A stretch of 64,000 nucleotides of DNA from Hybos culiciformis (taxonomy: Eukaryota > Arthropoda > Insecta > Diptera > Hybotidae). Below, one piece after another: positions 24,901-34,855 of this stretch. The notes beneath the pieces are model-generated. The model did no database searches. It was not told the origin of the DNA and saw only the letters and a program-made list of their open reading frames with translations. The position numbers were made by a program, and so were the translations under genes. Position 1 is the first letter of the stretch, and every line of letters starts with the position of its first letter. Location: contig OZ023273.1 in NCBI GenBank assembly GCA_964007475.1, positions 114,685,812 through 114,749,811 of the forward strand, read 5' to 3'.

Positions 24901-25992
24901 TTACGCTTTAACTGGTAAGACACATAAATTAGTAATGGCCAAATTACTGGATAATATAATTTTTCCATTGTCATCCATCATCTTAACATTTACAGTTCGT
25001 ATAAGTCCATCACTTCCTGCAAATACTTCATGGATTCTACCCAATTTCCATTTAGACATAGGCATTTTAAAATTTTTTACAATAACCATGTCTCCCGCCT
25101 TGACGTTTTCTTTAGCTGTTCTCCATTTATTTCTTGTCTGTAAAGTATTCAAATACTCAACCGACCACCGATTCCAGAAATTTTGATGGATTTGTGTTAT
25201 AAATTCGTTTCTATCCAAACGACGCTTATTCACGTTTGTAATATCTGGTTCTGCTATTGCATTCATTGGAGAACCAATTAAAGCATGACCCGGTGTTAAA
25301 GCCTGATAATCATTTGGATCTTCCGATAAAGGTGTTATTGGTCTAGAATTAACACACAATTCAATTTGAGTCATCACAGTGACTAATTCCTCAAAGGTTA
25401 AATTGGCATCTCCAACACATCTTTTTAGATGATATTTCATCAATTTCACAGCACTTTCATATATCCCACCCATATGTGGAGAATAAACGGGATTAAAATG
25501 CCATGTTATATTATCACTGTTGAAACCAGATTGTAATTTATGATGGAATTTTTGATTTGATAAAAGTTGTCCTAGTTCTTGAAGTTCATGATTGGCTCCT
25601 TTGAAATTACTTCCGTTATCAGAGTAAATGTTTGAACATTTTCCTCGTCGAGATATGAATCTTTTTAATGCATTAATAAAACCCTGGGTTGACATATCGC
25701 TAGTAAATTCTAAATGTATGGCCTTGCTTGATAGACATATGAAAACACAAACATAAGCCTTTGTAGATAATTCCTTTCTTTTTAAACTGTATCTTATATA
25801 AAAAGGACCACAATAGTCTACGCCAACATTTTGAAAAGGTTTGGTGGGTTCACTTCGTACTGATGGCAAGTTACCCATAAGTTGATGTAATGGTTGCGGA
25901 TTTACTCTTAAACATTTAACGCAATTTCTTACAGTCTTTTTCGCTAAATTTTTTCCATTAATGGGCCAAAATTTTTGTCTTATTATCGCCAA
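24901..25992 (-). pseudogene. BEL/Pao polyprotein segment 3: integrase and DUF5641-like tail
   Basis: The frame continues after the TAA. The catalytic triad is visible as D59 (VGVDYCGPF), D125 (IYSDNGSNF) and E179 (GGIYESAVK). The remnant zinc-binding Cys pair is NCVKC (residues 23-27). The C-terminal part, from IHQNFWNRWSVEYL onward, matches the DUF5641 region found after the integrase in BEL/Pao elements. It ends 21 bases before the 3' LTR. An antisense open frame (24866-25186) is ignored. Confidence 0.88.
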
Positions 25993-26028
25993 TAATAATT
26001 GTGGGCCGCAATGAAGATGTTTTCGGTG

Positions 26029-27099
26029 TTAAAAATTCATTATTAACTCAGCCAATGTTTTAGAAGGTATGACATATGGATGTTTAACATTAAAATCCGC
26101 TTTAGAATGTTTTAAACGTCCCCCAACTCTAATAGCTCCTTCATCGTCGATAAAAGGGTTTAATTGTAAAAGTTTACTGTTGTAAGCAACATTTTCGTTT
26201 CTGTTAAGTTGTTGATATTCTTTCTTATAATGATATTTTTGAGTAATTTTTACCAATTGGGATATAGATTTCTGATATTCAGCTGCTGTTATATTTTGTG
26301 ATTTTAAAAAAGGTTTTTTGGAAAGAAAATTAACATACCTCATTAACCATGCAGTTGCAGTTACTAATTTTGAAAAAGATGAATAATATGTAATCAATTC
26401 AAATTCCCTTTCTTCATTTGATAAATCATCTTTATTAATTGCTGAATGAACCATACAAACTTCCATCCTTCTCAATTCCGGTAATTCACAATTCCATTCA
26501 TATTTATTGTTTGTGGAATAATTTTCATTTCGTTTTAACCACGACGGACCATACCACCATAAATCATTGTTGATAATATTTTTGGGCATCAAACCACGAG
26601 ATATGAAGTCCGCTGGGTTGTGTTCAGATTTAACGTGATGCCACATGTCAGCATTGGTTGTTTTCAAAATTTCATTAATTCTATTCGATACAAATACTTT
26701 CCATTGACAATTTGTAGAATTCAGCCATCCAATAACAATATTTGAATCAGTCCACAAATGTGTTGAGTTGATTTCCATTTTTAAGGATGTTGTTACCTTT
26801 ATCAATAACTTTGATAAAAGGAAGGCCCCACATAATTCTAATCTTGGAATTGTTAATTCCTTAATTGGAGCCACTCTTGATTTGGAAGCTATTAATTGAA
26901 CGCTAACTTCATTTGAATCGTTGATGGTTTTTAGATATATACAAGCACCATATGCTAATTCGCTTGCATCGCAAAACCCATGTATTTCTAAACTTTTGAT
27001 GGTACCGACCAAAGAAATGTAACGTGGTATTCTTAATGACTTTAATAATGGCAAACTGTCTCTGAAATAAATCCAATCTTTTTTAACACTATCTGGCAC
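26029..27099 (-). pseudogene. BEL/Pao polyprotein segment 2: RNase H region and linker
   Basis: This is the same frame as segment 1 after the TGA; the ATG at 27099 is internal, not a natural start. It has an RNase H-like FCDASELAYGACIYL (residues 37-51) and WTDSNIVIGWL (about 118). It ends at about 356 near the start of the integrase zinc-binding region (VGGRLKHS) with an in-frame TAA at 26029-26031. It would be translated only by read-through. Confidence 0.85.
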
Positions 27100-27126
27100 A
27101 ATTTCATCCCAACTTAATTTTAATTT

Positions 27127-30100
27127 TCACATTTTTTGCATGATTATTTTCGGAACAATTATCACTGGACTAACTAAACCAATTGGGTCGAACAATTGTG
27201 AAGCTTCTGAAAGAATATTTCGTTTAGTTATATTATCATTATTAAAATCTTTTACTTTCAATGAAAAAGTATCTGAATTTGCATCCCAGAGCAATCCTAG
27301 AGTCTTAGTATCATGTTCCATAAACATTTCCTTCTTTAATGATTCATTTCTTAATTCTATTGGTATATCTTCTAGAACTTCTGAACAATTAGAATTCCAT
27401 TTTTGCAATATAAATCCAGCTGATTGTAAAATATTGTTTATATTCTTAACTATTTTTTTAGATTCCTCTATTGTTGATGCTCCAGTACACAAATCATCCA
27501 TATAAAAATCATCCTCAATAATTTCACTTTCGTTTGGAAACTGTTGACGATTTTCGATAGCTAATTCTTTTATACATTGTGTGGCTAAAAATGACGAAGA
27601 TGCTACACCAAATGTCACGGTCAGCAATCTATAAATTTTAACAGCTTCACACAAATTGTTTCGCCATAATATTCTTTGATAATCAACATCTTTTTTGTTC
27701 ATTATAATTTGTCTGTACATCTTACGTATATCTGCGTTAATTGCAAAAGCATGAGTACGAAAGCGTAAAATAATTGATATCAAGTCTTGTTGCACTTGCG
27801 GACCTACTAATAAATTATCATTTAAAGAATTTCCGCCTTTTGGACAAAATGATGCGTTAAAAACTGGACGCATTTGAGTTGTCAGACTATCTTTTTTTTC
27901 TACGGAATGATGAGGCATATAAAATGCATTGGAATTATTTATTTCATTTTGTGGAACTTCTTCCATCTGATCTAAAATTAAATATTCATTAATATTTTGT
28001 TGATACAATTTACCAAATTCAGGATTTCTTTTAAATCGTTGCTCCAATGAATAAAATCTTTTCAATGCTTCTTTGTATGAATCTTCTATGTCTACCTTGT
28101 CAGATTTAAATGGAAGTGAAACGACAAATCTACCTTCTTCATTTCTATAAAATGTAGATTTAAAATGCTGTAAACATTGTTCTTCCGATTTTGATAATAA
28201 TTTTCCTTCTTGAATTTCCTCAACAGACCAAAATTTTTCAATTTGCTTATCTATTGAACTGATTGAAATATTTAAAACATTTGTAGAAAATACCTGGGAT
28301 TTGTTTTCGACCATTCCGGCAGTTATCCACCCAAAATGAGATTTTTGCAGAATTGCACCACTATCTAATACTATTTTACCATTTTGGATTAATTTGAAAA
28401 ACAACTGAGCACCAATTAAAATGTCCACAGGTTTTGGAATATTAAAATTTGAGTCGGCCAAATGTAAATCAGATTTCAAATTCCAACCATCAATATTAAT
28501 GAATGTAGTCGGCAATTTAGTTGTTATTGATGGTGTGACTAAAAATTCTAAATCTTTTGAAAAGTTGTTGTATTTTGATTTGATCGAAGTTTTCACATTG
28601 CATTTAATCTGTGACTCTAATTGATTTAAACCTCTTGCTGTAATATTAACTGGATAGAAATCTAACTTTAATTTCTTACTCAAACTTTCAGTAATAAAAT
28701 TAGATTGTGAAGCTGAGTCTAATAACGCTCTGCATAACATCCATTCTTTATCTTTGTTCAAAATGAAAACCTCTGCTGTTGATAACAAAACTTTTGCTTG
28801 ATTATTAAAACTATCTCTATTAGTGGTTGAACTATTTGCAGACGTTTCATTTGCTTCTTGTTCTTTTGTTGATTCATTGAAATTAGAATCATTACTTGAA
28901 GATTTGGAATTTGATGATGTCCTTCTGTTTTCATCAGATTTCTGTAGAGCATTATGAATTGAAGTATGATGTCGCTTATTACATAATTTACAGGATTTAG
29001 CTTTACAGCCTTTTACCATGTGCTTAGGATTGAAACAATTATAACAAACTTTTAATTCTCTTACCTTGTGGAGCTTATCAGAAGGTGTTAACTTAGAAAA
29101 TTGGTCACAATTTTGTAAATAATGATCAAAGGTGCACATTGGACATTTAATATTATTAGCAATTGTTGTAGATAAACATCTCTGTTGATTTTTACCTTTT
29201 TGTTGATTTGTTGATTGATTGGTTGTAACTATTGACTCTAAAATTAAACAAGTTTTACTAAGAAATTGTTTCAATTGTTCTAATGTTGGTAAGGTATCAG
29301 CTTTTGTTGACTTTTCCCATTCTATTCGAGTTTTAGTATCTAGCTTTGATGAAATCATGTAAACAATCAAATCATCCCATTGTTCAGTTGGCAAATTAGA
29401 ATTTTTCAAAATACCTAAATGTTTATTAAATTCCTGTATTAAAACTCTCAATTCGGAAGCATTTTGTCTGGATACACTTTTAATTTCAAATAAAGCTTGA
29501 ATGTGTCGTTTCATATGCAAAATTTTATTATCATAACGATCAAACAAAATTTTCCATGCAGTTTCATAATTAGCTTCGGTTATTTCAATCGATTCCAATA
29601 AACTTTTAGCTTCACCTTGTAGAGATGCTTTCAAATATTGAAATTTATCAATAGTTTTTATTTTAGTTTTTTCATGAATTGACGTTTTAAATTGATCATA
29701 AAATGAATGCCAATTTTCAATTTTACCATCAAAAACTGGAAGATTTAATGTTGGTAGCTTTAAATTAAAATTGGTTCCTCCACTTGCTTCTTCATTAGTC
29801 GCCCAAATCTTCAGCATTTCTTGAATATTTTTTTCCGATTGTTGTTGATTTTTTATTAATTCTTCAGTTAATCTTTCTAATGAACTTGCATTGCCATTAT
29901 CGTCTCTATTTTGTGAATCTTTTCGATAAACTTTCTTCTCTACGTTGAATGTTTCCTTCATTGTTAATAATTTCACCAATAGCATTGTACATTTTTCATC
30001 AAATTCTTCAAATTGATTCGCTTCTGCCTCTAATTCTTCTTCTTCAATAATTTCAAGCAATTTTTGTTGATGATCTTCGAAGTCGTTCTTACATTTCTCG

Positions 30101-30261
30101 ATGTTTTTAATTTCAACTTCAACATTGCTTAGAAATTCAATAAATTTGTTGTCTTCTGTTGGAATTATTAACTCGTTAATTCTTTTTTCAATTTTTTTTT
30201 TTAGTTTTGTTTTAACATAACCTCGTTTGTTTTGCAAAACCTTCTTAGTTTGAGTGTTCAT
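27127..30261 (-). CDS. BEL/Pao polyprotein segment 1: gag, protease, reverse transcriptase
   Basis: 1,044 residues. Residues about 165-330 match the DUF1759 gag region (NLPVFDGKIENWHSFYDQF). Cys/His boxes follow at 373-436 (CPMC, CYNCF, CKLC), as in nucleocapsid. The protease motif LLDSASQ is at 513-519 and DILIGAQ at 613-619. Reverse transcriptase occupies about 790-935, with catalytic FYMDDL at 919-924. The RNase H region begins after about 985. The frame ends at an in-frame TGA (27127-27129) within a conserved stretch. The next segment continues in exactly the same frame, so this is a nonsense codon and not the natural end. Confidence 0.92.
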   Translation of the reverse strand: MNTQTKKVLQNKRGYVKTKLKKKIEKRINELIIPTEDNKFIEFLSNVEVEIKNIEKCKNDFEDHQQKLLEIIEEEELEAEANQFEEFDEKCTMLLVKLLTMKETFNVEKKVYRKDSQNRDDNGNASSLERLTEELIKNQQQSEKNIQEMLKIWATNEEASGGTNFNLKLPTLNLPVFDGKIENWHSFYDQFKTSIHEKTKIKTIDKFQYLKASLQGEAKSLLESIEITEANYETAWKILFDRYDNKILHMKRHIQALFEIKSVSRQNASELRVLIQEFNKHLGILKNSNLPTEQWDDLIVYMISSKLDTKTRIEWEKSTKADTLPTLEQLKQFLSKTCLILESIVTTNQSTNQQKGKNQQRCLSTTIANNIKCPMCTFDHYLQNCDQFSKLTPSDKLHKVRELKVCYNCFNPKHMVKGCKAKSCKLCNKRHHTSIHNALQKSDENRRTSSNSKSSSNDSNFNESTKEQEANETSANSSTTNRDSFNNQAKVLLSTAEVFILNKDKEWMLCRALLDSASQSNFITESLSKKLKLDFYPVNITARGLNQLESQIKCNVKTSIKSKYNNFSKDLEFLVTPSITTKLPTTFINIDGWNLKSDLHLADSNFNIPKPVDILIGAQLFFKLIQNGKIVLDSGAILQKSHFGWITAGMVENKSQVFSTNVLNISISSIDKQIEKFWSVEEIQEGKLLSKSEEQCLQHFKSTFYRNEEGRFVVSLPFKSDKVDIEDSYKEALKRFYSLEQRFKRNPEFGKLYQQNINEYLILDQMEEVPQNEINNSNAFYMPHHSVEKKDSLTTQMRPVFNASFCPKGGNSLNDNLLVGPQVQQDLISIILRFRTHAFAINADIRKMYRQIIMNKKDVDYQRILWRNNLCEAVKIYRLLTVTFGVASSSFLATQCIKELAIENRQQFPNESEIIEDDFYMDDLCTGASTIEESKKIVKNINNILQSAGFILQKWNSNCSEVLEDIPIELRNESLKKEMFMEHDTKTLGLLWDANSDTFSLKVKDFNNDNITKRNILSEASQLFDPIGLVSPVIIVPKIIMQKM

Positions 30262-30494
30262 TCTGTTATGAAATTAATTTCTTGTGAAATTCAATTTGTG
30301 AAATACGATTATCGCCGTTGCTTAATTTTTTGTAATTTGTTTTATTTTCTTTGTGCGCTTGTTACAGCTCGTTGACTCAAACAACTATTCCCTTAATCGT
30401 TTTTTTCTTTTTAGGAATATTTTTGATTTTACACGATTATTTATTTAATTAATTTATTAATTTTTAATAATTCAATAAATCTTTTTTATTATAT
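30262..30494 (-). other. 5' leader of BEL/Pao element
   Basis: About 230 bases lie between the primer-binding site and the first ATG of the polyprotein. The stretch is AT-rich with no coding frame. A packaging signal would be expected here but cannot be recognised. Confidence 0.5.
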
Positions 30495-30512
30495 ATCCGT
30501 GCCGAAGGACCA
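30495..30512 (-). promoter_or_regulatory. Primer-binding site of BEL/Pao element
   Basis: The sequence immediately after the 5' LTR on the minus strand is TGGTCCTTCGGCACGGAT. It begins TGG, complementary to the CCA end of a tRNA, as expected for a primer-binding site. I did not identify which tRNA it fits. Confidence 0.7.
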
Positions 30513-30736
30513 TGTTTATTTTCGTCTTATGTCAATAAATTTACTTTTCTTATTAACCAATAAAACGCTTCGATGTAGTTAACTGTTTTTAGTTCTTTCT
30601 TTATTGAATTCTCTCTGCATAATAATAACGAATATTAATTCAAAATCTTAACAAAAATTACATGAACGAAAAAATATAAATGTATTGGTAACTTATAAAA
30701 TAATAAAATAATCATAGCTTCATTGAAAATGCAACA
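30513..30736 (-). repeat. 5' LTR of BEL/Pao element
   Basis: A 224-bp repeat identical by eye to 24656-24879. It sits at the upstream end of the element on the minus strand and should contain its promoter. Confidence 0.95.
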
Positions 30737-30805
30737 AAAGTGTCCATACGATAAACTGGTCACGATAAACTGCCTTACGATAAACTGCATACGATAAAAA
30801 GTCCG
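30737..30805 (+). promoter_or_regulatory. ACGATAA motif cluster, unit 2, interrupted by BEL insertion
   Basis: Four ACGATAA copies follow the BEL element. The fifth lies on its other side at about 24647, so the insertion split the array. This array has one more copy than unit 1. A regulatory role is inference only. Confidence 0.3.
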
Positions 30806-31306
30806 TACACAGCTACATTTAATTATATATATAGAATTATACTTATCTTTATAATAATGTATAGGTACTGTACGTTCATTATTTTAATATTTTTTTGTAT
30901 AATGGGTAGATAAATTATGTTTTTATTTAGGAAATATTTAGGAAATATTAGTATCCGTTTATTATTTGACCAAGCATAGTCGATACTATAATTTAATTCC
31001 ACAGAAATTGTTTGAACTTTTTGACAACACGTTCGGTACAAAAAGGTTCCTTTTTAGTTTAAGTTCAAACTTGTTTTATGTACAGTTAGAAGTATTCAGT
31101 GAATAATTTCAAGCAGTATATTTGTATTTTAATTGTAAAAGCAGTGTCTTTGTATTTTAATTTTAATGTTGTGTGCACCTCAAAGAAATGTATTAGTTTT
31201 ATAGAATATTATACTGAATTAAATACCGTTCAGAAATAACTCCAAAGATAGTTTTAAAAAAATTTATTGATATACATAAGTCGTTAAAAGACCATTAAGG
31301 CATTAA

Positions 31307-31806
31307 GAGCCCTCATCGTGAAAAATTGCAAAAAATTGGTCTTAGTTTGGCTTTGATTGTAGGGTTACTACAATCTAGACTGAAGTGATTTTTTGATATG
31401 TTAGAAAGTATATAACTGGCTCCAGGGTAGGTGAGGCGGATTTTTTAAATTTTGAGTTTTTTGGCCCAAACGAGCCTTTAAAAAACTTGAACACATTTGC
31501 TTGGATTCTGAAGTAAAGGAAAAAGATAATAAAAAATCTCAAACGTAGAAATAAAGGTAAAATACCACTCTCCAGGGCTGGTGACGTGAAATTTTGAATT
31601 TCTTTAATTTCCTAAACAATTTTTAATTAATTTTTGATAAATTACGGTTTCTGCACAGAAATCAAATTCAAATATAGTTTTGTGATTTTCTGGTAGAGGT
31701 GTTTTTCGTACAATTTTTGTCGCATTTTTCACGGCCGTTTATTTTCTGTAAAATAAAACAAAAAAAAACTGCAAAAATAGAAAACAGAATTTCAAGTGGA
31801 GGGCTC
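31307..31806. mobile_element. 500-bp TTAA-flanked TIR element
   Basis: The termini are GAGCCCTC and GAGGGCTC, each bordered by TTAA (31303-31306 and 31807-31810). It is absent from unit 1. TTAA target duplication suggests mobilisation by a piggyBac-type transposase. There is no coding sequence. Confidence 0.6.
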
Positions 31807-31810
31807 TTAA

Positions 31811-32197
31811 AGGGACTTGGTACCAGTTTGAATTTTTTGTCCCAAATTTTTTTTTAAAAGCAGTTTTAGATTATTTTAAAGTTAAATTTAGAAAAAACAT
31901 TTCATTCACAACCTCCGAACTGTTTGATACTTTAAAAGGGTAAAGACTTTTTAGAATCGGTTAAGGCTAAGTGCTCGAAATCTCTTCAAAACCATTGTTA
32001 TGTGTCACAAAATGGTTTTGAAGAGATTTCGAGCACTTAGCCTTAACCGATTCTAAAAAGTCTTATACCCTTTTAAAGTATCAAACAGTTCGGAGGTTGT
32101 GAATGAAATGTTTTTTCTAAATTTAACTTTAAAATAATCTAAAACTGCTTTTAAAAAAAAATTTGGGACAAAAAATTCAAACTGGTACCAAGTCCCC
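31811..32197. mobile_element. 387-bp foldback element (near-perfect palindrome)
   Basis: The arms of about 185 bases pair almost completely around a short loop near 32000-32012. The ends are AGGGACTTGGTACCAG and CTGGTACCAAGTCCCC, and TTAA lies on both sides. It directly abuts the previous element, sharing the middle TTAA. A related copy is in the GST intron of unit 1, and remnants are at 32890-32976 and about 51772-51955. Confidence 0.8.
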
Positions 32198-32592
32198 TTA
32201 AGATTAAACATATAAAAAATTATCGTCCGAATCAAAAATTAATGTTAACATCTGGAATGAGTTATTTAACTAAAATTGATAAAAGTTTTAATCAAATTTT
32301 ATTGTTTAACTTATTTTCTACGCCTATTTCTACTGTACATCAACATGGACTGTGTACATATCAATGATTTTCAATGAAACTTTTATGTACACTTAGACTA
32401 AAGAATTCAAGCTAGGAGCAAACATTTTACAACAAATTTTAGAAATCTAAACAATTTTACGAAAAAAAAATTTTTAATTATTAAAATGGATAGATGTAAT
32501 ACCTATCTAAGTACATACTTACGATTTCCTTTATTTAATTTTCTTTTTAGCATTCTTTTTAGCATCAGATTCTACAAAAAACAAAAGAAGAA

Positions 32593-33693
32593 ACGGATTT
32601 TTATTACATTCCCGGATCAGGACCATGCCGTTCAGTTTTAATGACTGCCAAAGCTGTCGGCGTCGAATTGAATTTGAAATTGACTGATTTAATGAAAGGT
32701 GAACACTTAAAACCAGAATTCATTAAGGTAAATTAAAAAAAAAAAAACATTTTTTTTAAAATAAATTTGAATATAAATTTTAAATATTAATAGATAAAAT
32801 TTAAATTCTTCTTTTTATGCGAACTTTTCAGTGAGTTTCTCACAAAAATTCCAAATACCTTGCATAAAATTATCTGCTACTGCTCTGTGTTTTTTTTTAA
32901 ATTAAACTTTAAAATAATCTAAAACTGCTTTTCAAAAAAATTTGCGACAAAAAATAAAAACTGGTACCAAGTCCCCTTAACAAAACAAATGATCGGTGTT
33001 TCAGTAATCATGAGAACCATTTTGATTTTAAATAATAATAATGCCATAAAATTACAAAATAATGGTTATCGAAATTCGACAAATTTAAAACTAAAGCATG
33101 TATACCTACATACAAACACATATATTAGGTTACATAACAGAAAACGTATTATTAATATATTATATAATTTGTGGTAAAAATAACATATTTTTGCCTTTCA
33201 GATTAACCCACAACATTCTGTACCAACATTAGTTGATAATGGTTTTGCACTTTGGGAATCTCGTGCTATTCTCATCTATTTGGTAGAACAGTACGGTAAA
33301 AATGATTCTTTATATCCAAAAGACCCAAAAAAACGTGCTATCATAAACCAAAAATTATTTTTCGATATGGGAACATTATATCAACGCTTTACTGATTATT
33401 ACTACCCCCAATTGTTTGCTAAACAACCAGCTAATCCAGATAATTTTAAAAAAATGGAAGTCGGCGTTGGCTTTTTAGATAAATTTTTGGAGGGACAAAC
33501 CTATGCCGCTGGTGACAACTTAACAATAGCCGATTTGGCTTTATTGGCAACAGTATCCACATACGAAGTTGCTAAATTTGATCTCACTAAGTATCCAAAT
33601 GTTATTAAATGGTATAATCATTGCAAAACTGTTGCACCAGGTTGGGAACTTAATAAAGATGGACTAGAACATTTCAAGAGATTTTTCGAATAA
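32593..33693 (+). pseudogene. Delta-class GST, second copy lacking its ATG
   Basis: Exons 32593-32727 and 33202-33693 align to the intact copy over all 208 codons, with both splice sites kept. The start codon is ACG (32593-32595) where the intact copy has ATG. Upstream in frame there is no ATG before a stop at 32560-32562. The next in-frame ATG is codon 17, after the catalytic Ser9, so initiation there would lose the active site. Five amino-acid changes (C51S, K75Q, V93I, A109T, D132V) stand against three silent ones, which suggests relaxed selection. Either this is a young pseudogene or ACG acts as a weak near-cognate start. A BEL element lies about 1.9 kb upstream. AATAAA is at 33789-33794. 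Confidence 0.82.
32890..32976. mobile_element. Foldback element remnant in GST copy 2 intron
   Basis: Only the right arm is kept, ending GGTACCAAGTCCCC then TTAA. The left arm and loop present in the unit 1 intron are missing, so a deletion occurred after duplication. Confidence 0.65.
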
Positions 33694-33887
33694 GTTCAAA
33701 TTATACCATTTTTCAAAATACTTTAATTCATAAATATTTAAATTGCTGTTGCAGTTTTTATTTTAATCCTTTATAATTAAGAGTGTGTAATAAAAGATAT
33801 TTTTTTTTTTTTTACAAGAATTAACAAATCTTTATTTACATGGTGAAATTTAAAAAATTTTAGTATTTAGATATGTTCTTATTTTAA

Positions 33888-34855
33888 GACAGTAATCGTG
33901 CATTGAAATCTATAAGAAAACTACCATTGGATTTCTGATTCACTTAAAAGGGCCATAAAACCAAAAAAATTTGGTTAGGCTTTATGACACACGGTGGTAG
34001 GTGATAACGCTCGTGGGTGTTATGACACTTCAAAAAATTATTGTCAAAATTTAACTTAACCTATGTCCTGTGGCTACTCGAGCAAAAGACTTTTCGCGTA
34101 TGCTTCCGTAAAAAGAATTAAAACCTCCTTTTTCGCAATTTAACTTGACCTATGGACCTTTGCTTGCATATTCACAAAAAAAGATGGTTTTTCCTAAACT
34201 AATTTGGGTCTAATTTGGGTCTAATTTGGGGCATAATTAATAAATCCCCATTATTTTTGGTTAAGTATTATAACGATAAGCGCCTCTATTTCAATTTGAA
34301 ATTTAAAAGTTAGCAAACACGTTAATTTAAAATAAAGGTAGAGCACCAATGATTTTTATCACATTGTTTAACTTTGATCTAAAAAATAAATATAATATTT
34401 TGCTTTATACTGAATTTGAAGGCCATTCGATTTAAAGGTAAATTACACTATATGGTATTCTTATTAAAAAGTGGTAGCTGTTCTACAAGTTTTTAAAATT
34501 GAAATTAATAAAATTTATTTACTAACATCTGGAAACGCTCCCGAAATGACTGTTCTAAATTATGTAGACGCTGTTCTAAATCAGTCATTGAGTTTCTAAA
34601 ACTATGCATTCTTGGTCGAATCAAAGCGACTACTGAGTTAAATCATCGCAAACACCTGAAAATGATTGGCGCAGACCTCGTTTTCCACGAGTATGATGAT
34701 TTCGATAAATTCGTTGAAATCTATGATTGACTAATGACCATTAATCGCCGAATGAAATCTTTGATCCGAACATGAAATTTCACCATTTTTTAAGGAATCC
34801 TCATAGCTAAAAAAATATTTTTATCCTCAGTTAAAAATAATTTAACGTAATATTT
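33888..34855. other. Intergenic, probable decayed repeat
   Basis: Outside the tandem duplication. The base composition is slightly less AT-rich and includes short direct repeats (TAATTTGGGTC at about 34199-34230). No open frame or recognisable exon. Confidence 0.4.

Larger units (their letters stand above)
24656..30736 (-). mobile_element. Full-length BEL/Pao LTR retrotransposon
   Basis: The 6,081-bp element inserted into unit 2, transcribed on the minus strand. The two 224-bp LTRs look identical, begin TG and end CA, and are flanked by the 5-bp duplication AAAGT (24651-24655 and 30737-30741). The empty site survives in unit 1 at about 20649, which confirms the insertion. Domain order is gag (DUF1759-like, then Cys/His boxes), aspartic protease, reverse transcriptase (YMDD), RNase H region and DDE integrase. 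This order and the DUF1759/DUF1758/A17-type motifs are characteristic of BEL/Pao. Identical LTRs imply a recent insertion, yet the single long frame contains two in-frame stops. Confidence 0.95.
23210..33887 (+). repeat. Tandem duplication unit 2 (expanded by transposons)
   Basis: This is a direct repeat of 19384-23209. It is longer because of a LINE tail (about 24389-24554), the BEL element (24656-30736) and two adjacent TTAA-flanked elements (31307-32197). Conversely, its GST intron has lost most of the foldback element present in unit 1. Confidence 0.85.

Noticed and set aside
24866..25186. Plus-strand open frame of 106 codons
   Set aside because: It is antisense to the BEL integrase region and has no independent support; likewise 27140-27505 and 28421-28624.
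32593..32595. Treating GST copy 2 as a normal gene
   Set aside because: The base at the start codon differs from copy 1 (ACG versus ATG) and no alternative in-frame ATG precedes the active-site serine.
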